Assembly: GCA_021847855.1 (NCBI GenBank) | Contig: JAJZOT010000106.1 | Span: 1 to 6,296 of the forward strand | Source of the DNA: Thermoplasmata archaeon | GTDB lineage: Archaea > Thermoplasmatota > Thermoplasmata > Thermoplasmatales > Thermoplasmataceae | Reading direction: 5' to 3' | DNA: 6,296 bases | Shown: in pieces, positions 1 through 3,894 of the stretch | Position numbering within the stretch: position 1 is the stretch's first letter | How the letters are laid out: every line of letters starts with the position of its first letter | Notes under the pieces: model-generated | What the model was told of the DNA's origin: nothing | The model's input: the letters and a program-made list of their open reading frames with translations, nothing else | Databases searched by the model: none | Program-made: the position numbers and the translations under genes

Positions 1-1
1 G

Positions 2-169
2 ATAATGAGGAAAGAAGATTTCAGGGACCCTGATAATTCACCCGTCGTAAAAGCACTCACAACAGCGGGGGGTAGGAAGGTTAAAAAACTGACAAGACTT
101 ATGATTCAGGCACTGCAGAAAGATCCGTTATGGGATGGAACGGAACCATTGAAGATTATGGGTCTGTGA
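2..169 (+). CDS. C-terminal end of an unidentified protein (5' truncated)
   Basis: This is the only plus-strand frame open from the left edge; the other two meet stops within the first 35 bases. It gives 55 codons ending at TGA 167-169. The visible tail is polar and basic (TTAGGRKVKKLTRLM) and ends in PLWDGTEPLKIMGL. I see no catalytic motif and do not recognise the family. An in-frame ATG lies at 5-7, but the coding frame is open to the window edge, so the true start probably lies outside. The last 14 bases overlap the end of the convergent phosphatase gene, so the two transcripts would be complementary at their 3' ends. A role linked to the phosphatase module cannot be claimed from this fragment. 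Confidence 0.6.
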   Translation: MMRKEDFRDPDNSPVVKALTTAGGRKVKKLTRLMIQALQKDPLWDGTEPLKIMGL

Positions 170-893
170 ATTCCAGCAGGGCAATGGTAAAATCATCGTT
201 TTTTATCTTTTTATCGTTAATGAGTTTAGGTATTTTTGAATCGAGAGATAAGAAATCGTTGCGAAACAGATCCATAGAGTAAATTGGGTCCTCCATAATC
301 CATTTTGCAGCTGCATCTGTTGCAAGCAGAACAGTTTCACCCGGACTTATAAAACCGGAAAACATCTTCGGTTCAGGTTCAGGAACCTTCAGGTTCTTCT
401 TAACAGGTGAACCCTGTCCGCTCCAGATCAGATCCGGAGTGTTTCCAAACTCTACTGGTGTTTTCAGAGGAAAAGACTCTTTAATCTTGTCCCCGTCCAG
501 GATAAACATGCAGCTGTCCCCAATTGAAAGCGATGCAAATTTTAATCTTCCAGCCGTTTTTTTAATCTGAAGCGCAAGAAATGTGGAATATGATCCGGAA
601 ATCGATTTATTTTTCAGAAACCACGGAAGTGCTTTCCAGTTGACTTTATCGTACCACTGATCCCTCGATGCCGAAACTATTCTGTTTACGACATCATCCT
701 TCCCTCTGAACAGATCCACATTTGAACTGACAAATGTTTCTGTCAGTGATATGGCCCATATATCAGAGAATGTGGAACCACTGGCACCATCGGCAATTGC
801 AAACCTTCCTTTTTTAAGATCGAAACTGAGGGAATCCTCGTATTCTTTAGCCGGATTCCCCAGTTTGCTGAGGTGAAAATCCTGTATTTTCAC
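156..893 (-). CDS. PP2C-type protein serine/threonine phosphatase
   Basis: This 245-residue protein is predicted to be a soluble metal-dependent phosphatase that removes phosphate from Ser/Thr. The PP2C motifs appear in order: E19-D20 (EYEDS), D35-G36 (AIADGASG), G125-D126-S127 (IGDSCMF), T192-D193 (LATDA) and D233-D234 (NDDFT). These match the positions that hold the two catalytic metals in the family. The usual TDG glycine is Ala here. Along with LPWF near 89-92 and FPL near 141-143, this resembles the small PP2C family encoded beside vWA proteins in actinobacteria and cyanobacteria (from memory, not aligned). The start is GTG, with a weak GAGAG Shine-Dalgarno-like stretch (902-898) that overlaps the stop of the upstream vWA gene. 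The 8-bp gap implies co-transcription and probably translational coupling. No signal peptide or membrane helix is seen. The stop TAA (158-156) lies within the convergent left-edge gene. Confidence 0.92.
   Translation of the reverse strand: MKIQDFHLSKLGNPAKEYEDSLSFDLKKGRFAIADGASGSTFSDIWAISLTETFVSSNVDLFRGKDDVVNRIVSASRDQWYDKVNWKALPWFLKNKSISGSYSTFLALQIKKTAGRLKFASLSIGDSCMFILDGDKIKESFPLKTPVEFGNTPDLIWSGQGSPVKKNLKVPEPEPKMFSGFISPGETVLLATDAAAKWIMEDPIYSMDLFRNDFLSLDSKIPKLINDKKIKNDDFTIALLEFTDP
199..212 (+). terminator. Possible U-rich terminator for the left-edge gene
   Basis: Two T runs (199-204 and 208-212) begin 30 bases after the stop of the left-edge gene. Archaeal polymerases terminate on such oligo-T tracts without a hairpin. 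The tract lies inside the 3' end of the opposing phosphatase gene, where it also encodes lysines (K-K-x-x-K-K), so it may be coincidental. Confidence 0.3.
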
Positions 894-901
894 AGAACTC
901 T

Positions 902-1861
902 CTAATGAAGATTCTCGGTTGGAGCTCTGGTTCCAATATCCAGCAGCTCAAGCAGTTCATCAAGGCCAGCGTTGAACACGTATCCCCTTGCCTCATTTTT
1001 GATCTCAAGACCTCTTTCGGCTGCCACATCCAGGAATGGTTCTGGTAAATTGCTGGACATCCTGAAAAGTTCCCTTGAGAATCTGTCCGTCTTCGGGAGT
1101 GAATCTTCATCTGAGGGGAAAACTACAGCATCTTCCTGCTTTGATTCGGAAAGGTGGCAGTTCCAAAAAAGGAGGTTGCCATCCGTTGTGGACATTGACT
1201 TCAGTTCTTCCGCCGCGGGAATCGGGTCACCGTCAGTTGCAGCTCCGTCTGATATGTTAATTACAACTGGAGGGTACGAATCGGAGTGTTCAAGAAGCCA
1301 TTCCCTGCACCATTCCTTAGCCAGCTTCAAAGCCTTCACCATTGGGGTGTTGAAATTTGCAACAGGTTCAAACCAGACAGGAAATTCCATCTCAGTTTCA
1401 ACCTCTTCACCTTCAGAATCTGTTATTTTTTTCGTGGTCTTTTCTATCCGTATTGGATTCTCTGCCATTTTCGATATGGGGACGATGGTTGAGTTTGGAA
1501 GTAATGATTCCGCGGTGTCCGATTTTGATCCATATCCTATTATACCTATCTCAAAATAATCTCTCACACCCTCTGTCTTGGTGCACCTGTAAATTATTTC
1601 ATATATTTGCCTGTTTATTGCGTCCGTGGCCTCCTTGGCTTTTGACGTCTGCTGCCCAGCCAGTTTGTGGCTCATGGACCTCGACTGGTCAAGCAGGAAC
1701 AAGAACAATCCAGGTTTTCTTCTGCTAATCTCTGCCGAATATGTCATACATTGTAATACACTTCCATTTATAGAATGTTTTGCATTTGTTCCAGAATCGT
1801 TGATTTTTCCCTGAATCAGCCGGTGTAACCAATCCATCAGTCCAGTAAACTCCGCTGGCAA
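902..1861 (-). CDS. vWA (von Willebrand factor A) domain protein, partner of PP2C
   Basis: This cytosolic protein of 319 residues carries a vWA domain with a complete MIDAS metal site: D58-x-S60-x-S62 after a hydrophobic strand (LFLFLLDQS), T172 (NFNTPM) and D205 (NISDGAATDGD). About 50 residues precede the domain. The tail (LFRMSS near 266, ARGYVFNA near 292, LDIGTR near 307) closely resembles a bacterial vWA family encoded with PP2C and Ser/Thr kinase genes. It probably acts as a metal-dependent protein-binding partner in phospho-signalling; its ligand is unknown. The longest reading starts at TTG 1861 and is blocked upstream by an in-frame TGA. ATG at 1837-1835 (residue 9) is an alternative, with GCGGAG (1855-1850) 12 bases upstream. 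The TATA box at 1895-1903 allows either start. It is the first gene of a two-gene operon with the phosphatase. Confidence 0.93.
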   Translation of the reverse strand: MPAEFTGLMDWLHRLIQGKINDSGTNAKHSINGSVLQCMTYSAEISRRKPGLFLFLLDQSRSMSHKLAGQQTSKAKEATDAINRQIYEIIYRCTKTEGVRDYFEIGIIGYGSKSDTAESLLPNSTIVPISKMAENPIRIEKTTKKITDSEGEEVETEMEFPVWFEPVANFNTPMVKALKLAKEWCREWLLEHSDSYPPVVINISDGAATDGDPIPAAEELKSMSTTDGNLLFWNCHLSESKQEDAVVFPSDEDSLPKTDRFSRELFRMSSNLPEPFLDVAAERGLEIKNEARGYVFNAGLDELLELLDIGTRAPTENLH

Positions 1862-1894
1862 CTGGATTCAAGGTGTTGCTATTACCATGAAGTC

Positions 1895-1903
1895 AAATAT
1901 ATA
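1895..1903 (-). promoter_or_regulatory. TATA box for the vWA-PP2C operon
   Basis: On the minus strand this reads as a TTATATATT-type element, a good match to archaeal TATA boxes. Transcription would start about 25 bases downstream, near 1874. That leaves a leader of roughly 13 bases to the TTG start or about 37 to the ATG start. No clear BRE is visible next to it. This is a sequence-based prediction. Confidence 0.55.
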
Positions 1904-1952
1904 ACGGCTATTTTCAGCGATCTTCGTAAAGTTCTAAAAAAACATCGTCAAC

Positions 1953-1961
1953 TTTTATAAA
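1953..1961 (+). promoter_or_regulatory. TATA box for the MFS transporter gene
   Basis: TTTTATAAA matches the archaeal TATA consensus. With normal spacing, transcription starts near 1982, about 20 bases before the GTG start of the transporter. It lies about 55 bases from the opposing TATA box, so the two promoters share one short divergent control region. An 8-bp palindrome, TGATATCA, sits at 1986-1993, just after the predicted start site. Confidence 0.55.
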
Positions 1962-2003
1962 CACAAGAGTTACTGTTTAATATGTTGATATCATCCCGTC
2001 AAT

Positions 2004-3311
2004 GTGGAAGTCTACGGTTTAAAGAAGACTGAGTGGATGCAGGTTCTTTCTTCATGGTCTGGATGGGTAATGGACGGGTATGTTTCAATAACCTATGCTC
2101 TTGTTGCTGTTACAATTTCAAAGATACTGTTTCCGCCAATCTATCTCGCACTCCTTGCTACAGTAATGGGTTTTATTGTCAGTGCAGTTGCGAGACTGGT
2201 TGGGTCTGTTGTTCTCGGAAATTTCTTCGGGGATAAAATCGGGAGGAAGACGATGCTTACTATCACCGTTCTGTTCTTCTCAATATTCAGTGCTTCAATA
2301 GCACTGATACCATCATTCAGTCAGATTGGACTTCTTGCACCTGCCATATTATACGTGGCTCTTTTCATGGTAGGTTTCTTTGCCGGCGCAGAATATGGCG
2401 GCGGAACAGCGCTTGCAACTGAATCTGTTCCACCTGAGCGAAGAGGTTTTGTTGGCGCTTTCGTTCAGAGTGGCTTTGGAGTCGGGTATTTTATAGTTTC
2501 ACTGGTCTTTTTTGCTCTGGATTCATTCTACGGGCAGGCGGGCTTTCAGGCTTTCGGCTGGAGGGTGTTGTTTGCAACATCCATAATCCCTGGCATATTG
2601 GCCCTGGTCCTCAGACTTTTCACCAGAGAATCCAGGATTTTCACTGAAATGAAAAATGAACACAAAGTTGAAAAAATACCAGTGCGCAACATGGTACGGG
2701 AGGTCCCCATGGCCCTGGCTTTTGTCATCATGATAACTGCAGGGCTGTTGTTCATAAACGGTGCCACCCTGTCGTTTTATCCTATAGTTATGGAGAAATT
2801 TGAAAAAATACCATATTCAACAGTCGGTCTTGCAATAGCGCTCATTAATCTCATATCCCTGTTTGGTGTATGGATAGGGGGTATGCTGTCAAACAGGCTG
2901 GGTGGAAGGAGGATCTCCATGGCCATATACTCGCTTGCCTTCCTCTTGACTGCATATCCACTGATATATTTAGGGTTGAGCCATACACTCTTTGCTGTTG
3001 TTGCTGCATTTTCAGTACAGGCATTCATAGAGGCAATGATATTTGCAACTCTACCTGCATTCCTGGCCGAGAAATTCAGTAAACGTTACAGATCAACTGC
3101 AGTAGGCTTTGCATATAATGCGGGTGGGATAGCAGCGAGTTTTTCAACAACCATAATTCTCCTGTTTGTGGCACTTCATTTCAGCTTGCTCAACATCTGG
3201 AGTTTCATCATAGTCGCCGCATCACTGCTGATGATCACGGGAATTGTTTTTTCAAGTGAAACATGGTCATCCAGGTATTCAAAAAAGAGCGATGACAGGA
3301 TAACTCAGTAA
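2004..3311 (+). CDS. MFS transporter, sialate/metabolite:H+ symporter-like
   Basis: This 435-residue integral membrane protein has the length and hydrophobic pattern of a 12-helix major facilitator. The N-terminal signature SWSGWVMDGY (17-26) has the helix-1 Asp at D24. Motif A (G72-x3-G76-D77-K-I-G80-R81-K82) lies between helices 2 and 3. GAEYGGG (128-134) and ESVPPERRG (140-148) mark helices 4 and 5, as in proton-coupled SHS/MHS symporters. The charged central loop is near 205-230. The second-half repeats are NRLGGRR (297-303) and AEKFSKRYRS (355-364). The substrate is not predictable; organic acids or sugars are common in the family. The start is GTG: an in-frame TGA lies at 1986-1988, and the next Met (residue 12) would only slightly shorten the tail. 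No Shine-Dalgarno is seen. It appears monocistronic, with its own promoter. Confidence 0.93.
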   Translation: MEVYGLKKTEWMQVLSSWSGWVMDGYVSITYALVAVTISKILFPPIYLALLATVMGFIVSAVARLVGSVVLGNFFGDKIGRKTMLTITVLFFSIFSASIALIPSFSQIGLLAPAILYVALFMVGFFAGAEYGGGTALATESVPPERRGFVGAFVQSGFGVGYFIVSLVFFALDSFYGQAGFQAFGWRVLFATSIIPGILALVLRLFTRESRIFTEMKNEHKVEKIPVRNMVREVPMALAFVIMITAGLLFINGATLSFYPIVMEKFEKIPYSTVGLAIALINLISLFGVWIGGMLSNRLGGRRISMAIYSLAFLLTAYPLIYLGLSHTLFAVVAAFSVQAFIEAMIFATLPAFLAEKFSKRYRSTAVGFAYNAGGIAASFSTTIILLFVALHFSLLNIWSFIIVAASLLMITGIVFSSETWSSRYSKKSDDRITQ

Positions 3312-3531
3312 GAAATTACCAAACTTTTTGCTGATTTATCAAACAATTTATTTCGATCTTCTTAACATATGATTCACAATGATTGTACAAGAACTGACTT
3401 TACTGGAGATTTTCTATTTTTAGTTGATTTCATTCCATTACAAGCGATTGCCGAAGGCACCATACATTGAGTTTAAAAGAGATTCAACCTCACTTGATTA
3501 CTTCTCGTCTGTTGCATGATTTCCTTCACTG
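3312..3531 (+). other. Intergenic stretch with no gene seen
   Basis: This 220-bp AT-rich stretch lies between the transporter and the zinc-ribbon ORF. I see no coding frame with recognisable protein content, no tRNA and no repeat array. It holds two U-rich tracts (3325-3329 and 3410-3421) and a TATA-like TTTAAAAG at 3472-3479, which could be an old promoter for the following ORF. Confidence 0.5.
3325..3329 (+). terminator. Possible oligo-T terminator after the MFS gene
   Basis: A TTTTT run lies 14 bases after the transporter stop codon. A longer U-rich tract, TTTTCTATTTTT, follows at 3410-3421. Either could end the transcript in an archaeon. There is no GC-rich hairpin. Confidence 0.35.
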
Positions 3532-3867
3532 ATGATCAATAATATACCTATGATGGACATGGAACTGAAGGAGAACGATCTCATAAGCTTCATGAACCCA
3601 ACATGTTCACAATGTTCTTCTAAAAGGGTGTCAGGAAACGGAACCTGCACGAGAACACTGGGGAATAGGATCGTATTCAGAGTGCAGAAATACGTCTGTG
3701 CTGTCTGTAGATACCTCTCTTTTGCAAGGTCCCAAATCGAGATTGTTTCGGGGATAGATCGACATTGTTCGAAGCAAAATAGACTACAGATAGTCTATAT
3801 TTTCAGTAAAAACGCTAAACTATTGATAATAGATCACTCTTCTATTATCCAAGTCCAAAATAAATAA
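3532..3867 (+). CDS. Short zinc-ribbon ORF, probable transposase remnant
   Basis: This ORF encodes 111 residues with a four-Cys zinc ribbon: C25-x2-C28 (PTCSQC) and C56-x2-C59 (YVCAVC), with F49-R-V-Q-K-Y before the second pair. This layout is typical of the N-terminus of archaeal insertion-sequence transposases. After about residue 66 the similarity fades. The rest is too short for a helix-turn-helix plus a DDE catalytic domain, and neither other frame nearby restores one. The 3' third contains two strong inverted repeats (3779-3798 and 3825-3849), unusual for a conserved protein. The likely reading is a truncated, decaying IS fragment; a free-standing zinc-ribbon protein is the alternative. 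The ATG at 3532 has no clear ribosome binding site. No terminal inverted repeats or target duplication were found. Confidence 0.5.
   Translation: MINNIPMMDMELKENDLISFMNPTCSQCSSKRVSGNGTCTRTLGNRIVFRVQKYVCAVCRYLSFARSQIEIVSGIDRHCSKQNRLQIVYIFSKNAKLLIIDHSSIIQVQNK
3779..3798 (+). repeat. Perfect inverted repeat (8-bp stem, 4-base loop)
   Basis: ATAGACTA (3779-3786) and TAGTCTAT (3791-3798) are exact reverse complements around the loop CAGA. The 3' side runs into ATTTT, giving a hairpin followed by a U-rich stretch. It lies inside the zinc-ribbon ORF. Confidence 0.7.
3825..3849 (+). repeat. Perfect inverted repeat (9-bp stem, 7-base loop)
   Basis: GATAATAGA (3825-3833) and TCTATTATC (3841-3849) pair exactly around TCACTCT. 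This is the second hairpin in 75 bases and ends 45 bases before the tricorn start codon. It could be a transposon-end structure, a regulator site or a terminator for upstream transcription. Confidence 0.7.
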
Positions 3868-3868
3868 T
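3858..3868 (+). promoter_or_regulatory. Probable TATA element for the tricorn gene
   Basis: An AAATAAATAAT stretch centred near 3863 lies about 32 bases before the tricorn ATG. Normal archaeal spacing puts the transcript start near 3889, so the mRNA would be nearly leaderless. That agrees with the lack of any Shine-Dalgarno before the ATG. The match to consensus is moderate. Confidence 0.4.
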
Positions 3869-3894
3869 ACTGACTTCATAATCATGTTCATAAT

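Noticed and set aside
83..88. Oligo-T run on the minus strand downstream of the phosphatase as its terminator
   Set aside because: It is six bases, about 70 bases past the stop and inside the coding end of the convergent gene; it is too weak to list as a feature.
972..1559. Long plus-strand open frame (195 codons) opposite the vWA gene
   Set aside because: It is Ser-rich, low-complexity protein without motifs, lying antisense to a gene with a full MIDAS and family tail. It is best explained as a codon-use shadow.
2777..3028. Minus-strand open frame within the transporter gene
   Set aside because: It is antisense to transmembrane segments and a conserved NRLGGRR loop, with no motif of its own.
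3312..3894. Possible complete insertion sequence spanning the whole gap
   Set aside because: I found no matching terminal inverted repeats, no target-site duplication and no catalytic domain, so only a remnant is claimed.
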